Assembly (NCBI RefSeq): GCF_002257585.1
Contig: NZ_CP022743.1
Coordinates: 4,650,001-4,714,000 of the forward strand
Source of the DNA: Mucilaginibacter xinganensis
GTDB lineage: Bacteria > Bacteroidota > Bacteroidia > Sphingobacteriales > Sphingobacteriaceae
DNA length: 64,000 bases
Direction of reading: 5' to 3'
Shown here: positions 17,420 through 27,400 of the stretch, piece by piece
Position numbering within the stretch: position 1 is the stretch's first letter
How the letters are laid out: every line of letters starts with the position of its first letter
Notes under the pieces: generated by a model
Told to the model about the DNA's origin: nothing
Database searches by the model: none
Seen by the model: only the letters and a program-made list of their open reading frames with translations
Made by a program: the position numbers and the translations under genes

Positions 17420-20400
17420 CTAAGTTGTGGTCTCTTCCTTTTCTCTGCTTTTCAACTCAATGATATACTCTGACGGAAGCATTCCAAACTCTTCTTTAAA
17501 TACTTTGGCAAAATACGCCGCGTTATTAAATCCTACCTCATAAGCCACATTGGCAATGCTCAACTTACTTTTCTCTAATAATTGCACCGCTCTTTTCAAC
17601 CGGATGGTCCTGATGCAATCAACAGGAGTTTTCCCGGTAAGCGTTAACAATTTTTTATAAAGTGATACCCTGCTCAGGTTTAAATTACGACTTAACTCCT
17701 CAACAGAAAAATTAGGGTTGGTTATGTTTTTCTCAATACTGGCAAAAGCATTTTTTAAGAATTTTTCATCCTCTGACACCACCACTATACCCTTGGCCTC
17801 CACATCTACCTGCTTTTGATACGTTTTCTTCATGGTTTGTTGAATCCTCAACAAGCTGTGAATTTTCGAGAGCAAAATCTCAAAGTTAAAAGGCTTAGCA
17901 ATATAATCATTGGCCCCGCTTTCAAGCCCGGCCAGTTCATCACTTTGCCCAATTAACGCAGTTAATAAAATTACTGGAATGTGCGCAGTGCGGCTATCTC
18001 CCTTTATTTTTTTACAAAGGTCTAAACCGTTCATTTCCGGCATTGTAACATCACTTACAATAAGTTGCGGATGTAAAGCGAGTGCCTTTTGCCAACCGTC
18101 TTTACCATTAATTGCTTCAATTATATGAAAGCTATTTTTTAAATTATCTTTAAGGTAAAACCTTAGGTCATCGTTATCCTCAATCAACAAAACAGTAAGT
18201 TTCTTTGTCGATTGTATATTATCAGCGTAAGATAGAGCAGGGATTGAAACGTCATCCTTTTTGGGTTCAATAACAGGCTGGCTCTCATGCAAATCACCAA
18301 CGGGAAGCTCGATAACAAAACAACTTCCATAGTCTGGTTCGCTTTCAATCTTAATGGTTCCGCCATGCATTTTTATAAATTCCTTAGTAATCGATAAGCC
18401 GATCCCACTCCCCTGGTTCAATAAACTTTCAGGCATGTTATCCTGAAAAAAACGCTCAAAGATCTTTCCCTGATTTTCTGCAGGTATTCCTATACCTGTA
18501 TCAATTACTTTTATTTCCAGCATTCTTTGATCCCGTGCGAAAGCTTCAGGAACCGATAAATTCAGCATCACACTAATGTAGCCGCCCGAAGGTGTAAACT
18601 TAAACGCATTCGAGAGCAGGTTAAAGAGAATCCTTTCTATCTTATCGTGATCAAAATTGGTAATAAATGAATTCACGTCGCTTTCAAAAAGATACTGGAT
18701 CTGTTTTTGATGAGCAACATCTGTAAACGACGACGACACCTCTTTTATGAACTGGATAATGTCGCCTTTTTTTAAGCAAAGTTTTAACTCATTGTATTCC
18801 ATTTTACGAAAATCCAGCAACTGGTTCACCAGGTTAAGCAGGCGCTTTCCGTTTCTTTTTATCATTACCAGGTGATGCTGCTGCTCTGGTTTATCCGCTG
18901 TTTTTATCAGATCGTCGATTGGTGACAGGATCAGCGAAAGCGGCGTTCTAAACTCATGGCTCACATTGGTAAAGAATTTAATTTTCATCAAATCCAGCTG
19001 GTGCATACGGCGCGCTTCTTCACGTTCATTTTCAAGTTTCCGCTCTGCCTCTAATTTATCCTGTTTAACTTTAAACTCATTTTTTAACTTAAGTATGCCT
19101 TTATGCCTAACGTAAGCCAGCAGACAGGCTATGCTTAAAAAATAAAGCACATAAGCCAGTGGAGATTTCCAAAATGGCGGTAGTACTCTTATATTAAGTG
19201 TTATGGTGCTCGTATTTCCCGGATCATTTATATTCCAGGCCTTTACCATGAATACATAGTCGCCGGCATCCAGGTTTGTATAGGTTGCTTTACGGGTACT
19301 GTTGGTAGCAGAGAGCCATTGTTTGTCAAACTCTTCCAGCTTATATTGATATACTATTTTATCGGGATTAAAATATTCACAGGCGGCAAATTCGATGCTG
19401 AAATCGTTCTCATTGTGATTAAGGGTTAAATTTGTTGTTGTCGTAATAGAACTTTTCAAAACGACATTACCGTTTATCGTGTCGCCAACTGCAACGCTTT
19501 TATTGAATAATTGAAAATCGGTGAATACTAATTGCGGCTTGTTTTTGGTGAAATTTATGTTTTGCGGATTGAACAGGTTAAAGCCATGTGCCCCGCCGAA
19601 TATTAACTGACCATCCCGGGTTTTAAAAGCAGAATAAGCGTTAAATTCACGTCCCTGCAATCCGTCGAACTCATCAAACTTATTAATCAAAAATTTATAA
19701 TCACCACCTGTTTTAATAACTTTTATACTGGCCAGTCCGTTTGCAGTGCTTAACCAAATTTTTCCCGTTTTGTCTTCCAGTATTTTTAAAACATCATTGC
19801 CGGGTAGTCCTTTGGTATCGTTAAGATTATAAAATTTATTTGTTTGCGCATTCAAGATACTTAAGCCATCTTTTGAGCCTATCCACATTAAACCTCTGCT
19901 GTCCTCAATAATGCTATTTACATCATTGCCAATTAAGCTATTAGGATCGTTACGGTGATTTACATAATGCCTGGCTACGCTTTTGCCATTGGCAATAAAA
20001 TCAATTCCTTTATCCCTTCCTATCCAGATATTTTTTTTCTTATCTTCATAAATAACTGCGGTATAGTCCGATAGCATTTTGTAATCGGGATGCAAAAAAC
20101 TGTTTGAGGCTCTGTCAAAAATATTGGTACTGCCAGCAAAAGTACCCACCCAAAGTTTTAAGGATGAATCTTCCATAATGCTGTAAACACGATCATCGGA
20201 AATACTTGATGGTACATTATCGTTATGCCGGTAGTGAATAAACCTTTTGCCGTCAAAACAGTCCAGCCCGCCAAAATAAGTACCTATCCAAAGTTTGTGC
20301 TCATGATCGATATACATACTGATCACAATATTATTGGCCAGGCTATTAGGGTCGTTAGGGTCGTGCTTATATTGTATATACTTTTTTGTTACCGAATTGT

Positions 20401-21589
20401 AGTTAATTAGTCCGCCGCCATTGGTGCCTATCCATAAATTCCCGTTTGCATCATCTGCAAAACAGTCAACATCCTCATAAGGCAAACTTTTACTATCAGA
20501 AACATAGTGCCTGATGAGCGGGAACTGGATGATGCTTTTGTGATAGTAACTTATCCCCTGTTTAAATGTACCTGCCCAAATTATTCCCAGGTTATCCTTA
20601 TAAAGCACTACGCTGTTACCCTGTATCGATTTAGGATCATCTTCCCGGCTTAAAAGGTATTTTACACTTTTGTTTTCAGGGTCTAAAAGATTAATGCCGC
20701 CATGGTCGGTCCCGATCCATATTTTGTGATCGTCACCAAGTATTATATTATTAATAACGTTGTAGTTTAGCTTTACATCGCCTGTTTCTGTACTAAAATG
20801 GTCAATCGCATCAGTATTGGTATTGTAGCGATAAACGCCGATCGGGCTTCCGGCTGCAAACAGCCATAAATTATTTCTCTCATCAACCGTTGCAGAATAA
20901 AGTTCAGGTTTACTGCCGTTAGCTTTAACCAACTTATCCGAACTGAAAACAATCTCGTTATTTTTAGCATCAAGTTTGTTAATTACCCCATCCGCATAAA
21001 TAAGCCATATAAAGTTATGGCTATCCTGAACAATGTCTGTTAATGCATCTGAATGCAGGATGGCGATTGAATTGTTACCGGCACTATTGAAAAAACTGGT
21101 GGTATTACTTTTAGGGTTGTAAAAATACAATCCATCATTATTGGTCAAAAACCAAAAATTTCCCTGCCTGTCTTTTTTAATTTGTAATAACTGATCTGTT
21201 AAAACTTTGTATTTCCCTAACTCACGCGAAATATCGTTTGAAAACTTTTCGGTGGTTGCGTTATATACACTAAAACCACTATGTGTTTTAACCCACAGCT
21301 TATTCCCGGGGCCCTCAAAAATATTTGCTATAGAATTATCACCTAAAGAATTTGGGTCAGCAGGCGAATGTTTGAACACCTTAAACTTGTAGCCATCGTA
21401 CCTGTTAAGGCCGGAGATAGTCCCGAACCACATAAATCCGGCTGAATCTTTGAAAACACTGGTTACCTGATTGATTGAAAGGCCGTTGGTAATATCAAGG
21501 TGCGAAAATTGATACGCCGTATTTTGCGCATACGTGCGTTGCTGCATTATAACAAACAGCACAACCGTTATGTAAACTTTAAAGCGCAT
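17420..21589 (-). CDS. Hybrid two-component system sensor/regulator (HTCS) of the PUL
   Basis: A 1389-residue one-protein signalling system. Signal peptide (ending RTYAQ); a periplasmic double propeller of Reg_prop repeats (many FMWFGT, LWIGT and IWIGTDHGG motifs) to about residue 690; a Y_Y_Y domain (YKLEEFDKQWLSA); a TM helix (PLAYVLYFLSIACLLAYV, about 795-815); a coiled linker; HisKA with His878 in NVSHEFRTPL; HATPase (NLLSNAFKFT, DTGIGIP, GSGIGLSI); a receiver with Asp1180 in VSDVTMPEMNG; and an AraC-type HTH at about 1290-1375. HTCS proteins bind a specific oligosaccharide in the periplasm and activate their PUL. The candidate target is the direct-repeat element upstream of susC and GH31. 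Divergent from GH127. Confidence 0.95.
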   Translation of the reverse strand: MRFKVYITVVLFVIMQQRTYAQNTAYQFSHLDITNGLSINQVTSVFKDSAGFMWFGTISGLNRYDGYKFKVFKHSPADPNSLGDNSIANIFEGPGNKLWVKTHSGFSVYNATTEKFSNDISRELGKYKVLTDQLLQIKKDRQGNFWFLTNNDGLYFYNPKSNTTSFFNSAGNNSIAILHSDALTDIVQDSHNFIWLIYADGVINKLDAKNNEIVFSSDKLVKANGSKPELYSATVDERNNLWLFAAGSPIGVYRYNTNTDAIDHFSTETGDVKLNYNVINNIILGDDHKIWIGTDHGGINLLDPENKSVKYLLSREDDPKSIQGNSVVLYKDNLGIIWAGTFKQGISYYHKSIIQFPLIRHYVSDSKSLPYEDVDCFADDANGNLWIGTNGGGLINYNSVTKKYIQYKHDPNDPNSLANNIVISMYIDHEHKLWIGTYFGGLDCFDGKRFIHYRHNDNVPSSISDDRVYSIMEDSSLKLWVGTFAGSTNIFDRASNSFLHPDYKMLSDYTAVIYEDKKKNIWIGRDKGIDFIANGKSVARHYVNHRNDPNSLIGNDVNSIIEDSRGLMWIGSKDGLSILNAQTNKFYNLNDTKGLPGNDVLKILEDKTGKIWLSTANGLASIKVIKTGGDYKFLINKFDEFDGLQGREFNAYSAFKTRDGQLIFGGAHGFNLFNPQNINFTKNKPQLVFTDFQLFNKSVAVGDTINGNVVLKSSITTTTNLTLNHNENDFSIEFAACEYFNPDKIVYQYKLEEFDKQWLSATNSTRKATYTNLDAGDYVFMVKAWNINDPGNTSTITLNIRVLPPFWKSPLAYVLYFLSIACLLAYVRHKGILKLKNEFKVKQDKLEAERKLENEREEARRMHQLDLMKIKFFTNVSHEFRTPLSLILSPIDDLIKTADKPEQQHHLVMIKRNGKRLLNLVNQLLDFRKMEYNELKLCLKKGDIIQFIKEVSSSFTDVAHQKQIQYLFESDVNSFITNFDHDKIERILFNLLSNAFKFTPSGGYISVMLNLSVPEAFARDQRMLEIKVIDTGIGIPAENQGKIFERFFQDNMPESLLNQGSGIGLSITKEFIKMHGGTIKIESEPDYGSCFVIELPVGDLHESQPVIEPKKDDVSIPALSYADNIQSTKKLTVLLIEDNDDLRFYLKDNLKNSFHIIEAINGKDGWQKALALHPQLIVSDVTMPEMNGLDLCKKIKGDSRTAHIPVILLTALIGQSDELAGLESGANDYIAKPFNFEILLSKIHSLLRIQQTMKKTYQKQVDVEAKGIVVVSEDEKFLKNAFASIEKNITNPNFSVEELSRNLNLSRVSLYKKLLTLTGKTPVDCIRTIRLKRAVQLLEKSKLSIANVAYEVGFNNAAYFAKVFKEEFGMLPSEYIIELKSREKEETTT

Positions 21590-22044
21590 AATATTAAAAT
21601 ACGGGTATAATTGGCACTACCCTAAAAAACACAATGTGATACTAAGATATAAATAATTGTAAATATAACACTAATAAGCATAAATCAAATAGCTGGCATT
21701 TACCCGGAGACTCCTTTAAATTTAAAGGGGGCATTATTGACTGGCTTAAAAATCAATTTGGATATTAAGTATAAACTTTGCCCAAGCTGCTACCTATTGG
21801 GACCTTTGCTTTAACGCAAAACTTTTTTTGTTTGTAATACCTTATTAAGCTCCTGGTATTAATTAACCTATCCTAACACGCTGGAGCAGATTTAGAAACT
21901 ATCTCAGCAATTTACCTCTAAATTACTGCGTTTTATTAATAATTAGGTAATATATAGCTATCAAATGGAAATTATTGGGTATAAAAATCCATTTCGCCCG
22001 CCTAATTTTATAAATTGATTTACAATTACCATAATCCTTCAACT
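21590..22044. promoter_or_regulatory. HTCS/GH127 divergent promoter region
   Basis: Non-coding stretch between the regulator and GH127. It holds a perfect 16-base palindrome CCTTTAAATTTAAAGG at 21713-21728. On the plus strand TTTG at 21777-21780 and GACCTTTG at 21801-21808 are separated by exactly 20 bases, close to the Bacteroidota -33 TTTG / -7 TAnnTTTG arrangement, and would serve GH127 with a leader of over 200 bases. The GATAAC element of susC and GH31 was not found here. Confidence 0.4.
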
Positions 22045-24414
22045 ATGTTATCAATTAAGTGGCTTAAGTTAAGTGTGTATGTTTTTACAATAGTAATAAC
22101 AGTTAAAACAGCAAACGCGCAATCATACCTACCTGAGTATAACGACGCAAGAATGACCATTAAGCCGCAAACAGCTATAAAAGCTTATGCTTTTGATTTG
22201 AAGGAGGTAACATTATTGGAAAGTCCTTTTAAACAGGCTATGCAGGCAGATGTGGCTTATTTACTTTCGATTGAGCCTGACCGCCTGCTCTCTGCGTTCC
22301 GTACCCATTCGGGTTTAAAAGCTAAGGGAAAAATGTACGAAGGCTGGGAATCATCAGGCCTTGCGGGCCATACACTTGGACATTACCTGTCGGCCATAGC
22401 TATGCATTATGCATCAACCGGAGACCCTGAGTTTCTAAAACGCGTAAATTATATTGTTAACGAACTTAATGAATGCCAGGCAGCACGCAAAACCGGCTAT
22501 ATAGGGGCGATACCCAAAGAAGATACGATTTGGGCAGAAGTTGCCAAAGGCAATATTCGCTCAAGGGGTTTTGACCTGAATGGCGGCTGGTCGCCATGGT
22601 ACACTGTGCATAAGGTTATGGCAGGACTGTTGGATGCCTATCTGTATTGCAATAACAAACAGGCCCTTAACATTTGCAAAAAAATGGCCAATTGGACCGG
22701 TGAAACCATAAAAAATCTGGACGATGAGAAACTTCAAAAGATGCTGTTATGCGAGTATGGCGGCATGGCAGAAACACTGGTTAATTTATACGCCATAAAC
22801 GGCGACAAAAAATATCTTGATCTGTCGTACAAATTTTATGACAAACGAATATTGGATCCCCTTGCCCAAAAGCAGGACGTATTGCCAGGCAAACATTCCA
22901 ATACCCAGATTCCTAAAATCATTGCCAGCGCCAGGCGATATGAACTTACCGGCGATAAAAAAGACAAAGCAATTGCTGATTTTTTTTGGGAAACAGTTAC
23001 TAATAACCACTCTTATGCTACCGGCGGCAACAGCAATTACGAATATCTTGGCGAACCCGGTAAACTGAATGATAAGCTTACAGAAAATACAACAGAAACC
23101 TGCAATACCTATAACATGCTTAAGCTGACCAGGCATTTGTTTGCGGTTGATCCTTCGGCACCGTTAATGGATTATTATGAAAAGGCTTTATATAATCATA
23201 TCCTGGCATCCCAAAACCATACCAACGGCATGATGTGCTATTTTGTTCCTCTAAGAATGGGTGGCAAAAAGGAATACAGCACCCCTTTTGATACTTTTAC
23301 CTGCTGCGTTGGGTCGGGCATGGAGAATCATGTTAAATATAATGAAAGCATTTTTTTCAGGGGCGATGACGGCAGCCTGTATGTTAACCTTTTTATACCG
23401 GCTGTACTAAACTGGAAAGAAAAGGGGTTAACCTTAAAACAAGAGAGCAACCTGCCTGCAAGTGACAGAATTAGCTTTACAGTAGGTACCTTAAAGCCGG
23501 TAACGCTGGCTATCCGTATTAGAAAACCACATTGGGCAATAAATCCTTCGATTAAGGTGAACGGACAAAAACAGCAAGTAATTGCAGATGCACAGGGTTA
23601 TTTTGTTTTAAACCGTAAATGGAGAAATAACGACAAAATAGAATTTACAACGCCTGAAAATATTTATACAGAAGCGATGCCTGACAATGCGAACAGGCGC
23701 GCGATATTTTATGGCCCCGTATTGCTGGCCGGCGTATTGGGTAATACAGAGCCGGATCCGCTTAAAGGTGTTCCCGTTTTTGTTACCAGCGAAACCGACC
23801 CAAACAAATGGCTGCAAATGGTTACTACAGATCAATTAAGTTTCAAAACAGTGAATGTGTCAAAGCCGGAAGAAGTTAAACTGATTCCCTTCAACCAAAC
23901 TAAAGACGAATACTATTCGGTTTATTGGGATGTATTTACCCCTGGCACATGGGCAGTGCAGCAAAAGGCCTACGATGAGCAAAAGAAAAAGCAGCAGCAA
24001 CTTGAAGCGCGTACCACAGATATATTGCGAATTGGTGAAATGCAGCCGGAACGCGACCATAACTTCAGCGGCGAGAATGCTATTACCGGCGAAGACCATC
24101 AAAAAAAATGGCGGTCAACAGAAAATGGCGGTTACCTTTTATATGAAATGAAAGTTGACGCAAATGCACAAAACACCCTTATCAACACCTACTGGGGCAT
24201 GGATAACAGGGGCAGGATATTTGATATATTGATCGATGGCATAAAACTATCAACTGAAGATTTAAACAAGTACAAGGAAAGCCGTTTTTACGATATCAGC
24301 TACACCATTCCAATTGAGCTAACAAAAGGAAAACAAAAAGTAACAGTTAAATTATTACCAAAGGAAGGCAACAGTGCCGGCCCGGTTTACGGCAGCCGTA
24401 TGATAAAAGAATAA
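22045..24414 (+). CDS. GH127/GH146-type beta-L-arabinofuranosidase (DUF1680), secreted
   Basis: 789 residues from the ATG at 22045, which opens a signal peptide ending VKTANAQ; an in-frame TTG lies ten codons upstream. The protein follows the DUF1680 architecture: an (alpha/alpha)6 barrel (GHTLGHYLSAIAMHY, EYGGMAETLVNLY), then beta-sandwich domains. The zinc-site residues of this family are visible: Glu351 and Cys353 in TTETCNTYN, and Cys420-Cys421 in DTFTCCVGSGMENH, one of which is the unusual cysteine nucleophile. These enzymes remove beta-L-arabinofuranose from plant glycans or glycoproteins. It is transcribed away from the regulator and ends in a strong terminator, so it forms its own unit of the PUL. 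Confidence 0.88.
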   Translation: MLSIKWLKLSVYVFTIVITVKTANAQSYLPEYNDARMTIKPQTAIKAYAFDLKEVTLLESPFKQAMQADVAYLLSIEPDRLLSAFRTHSGLKAKGKMYEGWESSGLAGHTLGHYLSAIAMHYASTGDPEFLKRVNYIVNELNECQAARKTGYIGAIPKEDTIWAEVAKGNIRSRGFDLNGGWSPWYTVHKVMAGLLDAYLYCNNKQALNICKKMANWTGETIKNLDDEKLQKMLLCEYGGMAETLVNLYAINGDKKYLDLSYKFYDKRILDPLAQKQDVLPGKHSNTQIPKIIASARRYELTGDKKDKAIADFFWETVTNNHSYATGGNSNYEYLGEPGKLNDKLTENTTETCNTYNMLKLTRHLFAVDPSAPLMDYYEKALYNHILASQNHTNGMMCYFVPLRMGGKKEYSTPFDTFTCCVGSGMENHVKYNESIFFRGDDGSLYVNLFIPAVLNWKEKGLTLKQESNLPASDRISFTVGTLKPVTLAIRIRKPHWAINPSIKVNGQKQQVIADAQGYFVLNRKWRNNDKIEFTTPENIYTEAMPDNANRRAIFYGPVLLAGVLGNTEPDPLKGVPVFVTSETDPNKWLQMVTTDQLSFKTVNVSKPEEVKLIPFNQTKDEYYSVYWDVFTPGTWAVQQKAYDEQKKKQQQLEARTTDILRIGEMQPERDHNFSGENAITGEDHQKKWRSTENGGYLLYEMKVDANAQNTLINTYWGMDNRGRIFDILIDGIKLSTEDLNKYKESRFYDISYTIPIELTKGKQKVTVKLLPKEGNSAGPVYGSRMIKE

Positions 24415-24459
24415 AACAGGTTAGGGCGTGCAAATGGGTTGCGTGCCCTAACCTGTTTT
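24413..24459. terminator. Strong bidirectional terminator after GH127
   Basis: A perfect 15-bp stem (AAAACAGGTTAGGGC with GCCCTAACCTGTTTT) flanks a 17-base loop and ends in T runs on both strands. It overlaps the GH127 stop and also closes the convergent repeat-protein gene. Confidence 0.85.
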
Positions 24460-24477
24460 TGCTGTCAATAATCTATC

Positions 24478-27400
24478 TTAATATTTTAATAAAATATAAC
24501 CTGTTTTATATTTAGCCCTACCTTTGTCATTATACTCCAGCTGGTAAAAATAAGTGCCTGGCTTTTGCAATGCCATTGTTTTATTGGAATGCCCGTCAAA
24601 TACTTTATTGATATTATCATAGCCTGTTGCCTGGTAAATTTCTGCACCGGCGGCGTTAATAATGGTAAGCTTATTATCTGGGTATTTTTCAATATTACTG
24701 ATAATCAGCACATCATTTATACCATCACCATTAGGAGAGATCGCAGGACGTACTACTAAGCTTTCATCTGTTGTTTTCAAACTGTCGGCAGGGGTCTCGG
24801 TATATTGACTCGCCATGCTGGCCGCCGCGCGGGTTACTGTTGTGATAAAGCTTTTATTAGTTACTCCATCCTGCGCGGTTACCACCACGGAAACAACGTT
24901 ACTTCCCACAGCAAGCGGAATTACCTGCGAGGCAACACCGGATGCCACTATAGTACCGTTTACTTTTATAGTTGCATTAGCATCGCTGGCTACAGCGATA
25001 ACCTGCAAACTGGTTTCGCTGTTCGGTACCGCTGAGGTATAATCCCTGTAATCCGGACCGCTTACCGTAACAAATGCGGAAGCAGGGGAAAATTTAAGAC
25101 TGGTTAACAGTGCGTTATTAGAAATCCTTGTAACCGTTAGCGTGTATGTTTTTGTGGAAGCATCAGCCGCTGTAACTACTGTAGTAATAGTATTTGTACC
25201 TATCGCCAATGGCAGGCTTGCTGAAGCCGCTCCCGACGCTACGGCTGTGCCGTTAACTGTTACCGTAGCCCCGGCATCACTTGTAGTCGGCGTGATTTTA
25301 ATGGAGCTTACCGCATTGGCTACGCTTGCTGTATAGCTTGTTACAGCACTTGCAAATGCAGGACTTAGTGTGCCGCTACTGATTGTAAGGTTTGCAAGAT
25401 TAGCGTTAGATGACGCAGCACGGTTAACGGTGGTTACAAAACTTTTGACGGTCGCGTTATCCTGCGCCGTTACTACAACTGAGATAATGTTACTGCCTAC
25501 AACAAGCGGAATTACCTGTGAGGCTACTCCCGACGCCACGGTAATACCATTTACTTTAATGACGGCGTTAGCATCAGCTGCTACAGCTATAACCTGCAGA
25601 CTGGTTTCACTATTGGGTACGGCGGAAGTGTAGTCTTTATAATCAGGGCCGCTTACCGTAACAAACGTGGAAGCCGGCGAGAACTTAAGGCTGGTCAACA
25701 ATGCATTGGTTGACAGCCCGGCCGCTGCCCTGGTTACCGTTAATGTATAGCTTTGCGTAGTGATAGCGTCTGATGCTGTTACTAAGATATTAATGACATT
25801 TGTTCCCTCCACCAATGGCTGGCTTGCAGAAGCAGCGCCCGGTGCTACAATTACACCGTTCACCCTTACCGTAGCATCCGGATCGCCGGGCGTTGGTGTT
25901 ACAGTTATGGAAGTTGTTGCGTTTGGTACAATAGTAGTATAGGCGTTTGTGCCTGGCGCAAAAACAGGACTTAATATCCCTTTACTCGGTTTTAAGTTAG
26001 CAAGGGTCGCATTTGATGCAGGCGCACGCGTGGCGGTAATAATAAAACTTTTGGTGGTTGCGCTATCCGGCGCGGTAACTATCACAGTAATTACATTACT
26101 GCCCGCAACAAGCGGAATTGCTGCTGATGGCGCTCCTGATGCAACCAAAGTTCCATTTACTTTTATAGTTGCGTTAGCATCCTGAACAACCGAGGTAACT
26201 TGTAAGCTGGTTTGGCTATTGGGTACCGATGTGAAATAATTTTTATAACCCGACCCAACCACAGTAACCAGTGGCGTAGCAGGAGTTACCTTTATTGATG
26301 TTAAGAGTGCATTGGTTGATAACCCGGCTGCGGCCCGTGTCATCGTAAGCGTATAAGTTTTAGCAGCAGCGCCATTTGATGACTTTACCACAGTACTAAT
26401 AATATTTTTACCCGCTACTAATGGCAAGTTTGCCGAAGCTGTGCCGGAAACTACCGCCGCTCCGTTAACCTTTATTGTAGCATCCGGATCACCGGCAGTT
26501 GGAGTTAGCGTTATTGATGAAAATGCATTTGGTACAATGGCGGTATAACTGATCGTTCCTGCGGCAAATGTTGGGCTCAGTACACCTTTACTTATTGCTA
26601 AATTTGTAAGATATGTATTACTGGCCCCTGTTATTACTTTCAGGTTCAGGGTAGCCGTATTGCTGCCGCTGTTATTATAAACCGTTACCGTATAATTTGT
26701 TGCCGGGCTCGCTGCCGCTGGTGTGCCGCTGATGATGCCCGTGGTATTGTTAAAGCTTAGTCCCGCCGGTAAGGCAGGGCTGATGTAATAGCCCCCAACC
26801 GGGTTGATCTCTTTTACCGCATTGTTCCCGTAGTCTGTCACAAACACGTTATTCGACCCGTCTACCGCTACCCCGAACAGAAAACTGTACCCTGAGCCCA
26901 CCGTCAGGATCGGACCCCCCGATACCGGGATCTCCTTCACCTGCTTGTTCCCGTAGTCCGTCACAAACACGTTCCCCGATCCGTCTACCGCTACCCCGAA
27001 TGGCGTGCTGAACCCCGAACCCAGTGTCACCGGTGCACCGCCACCCACGGGGATCTTCTTGATCGCGCTGTTCCCAAAGTCTGCCACATATACATTCCCG
27101 TACGCATCTACCGCTACGCCCGTCGGGGTCACAAAGCCCGACCCCAGCGTGATCACTGCGCCGCCACCCACGGGGATCTCTTTCACCGCATTGTTCCCCC
27201 GGTCTGCCACATAAACGTTACCCGCGCCATCTACCGCCACATTGAACGGCTGCAGAAAGCCCGAGCCCAGCGTGATGATCGGACCGCCACCTACCGGGAT
27301 CTTCTTCACCAGGTTATTCCCGTCGTCGGCCACATACACATTCCCCGCTGCATCTACCGCTACGCCGTCTGGGGTGTTGAACCCCGTCCCGATAACCACC

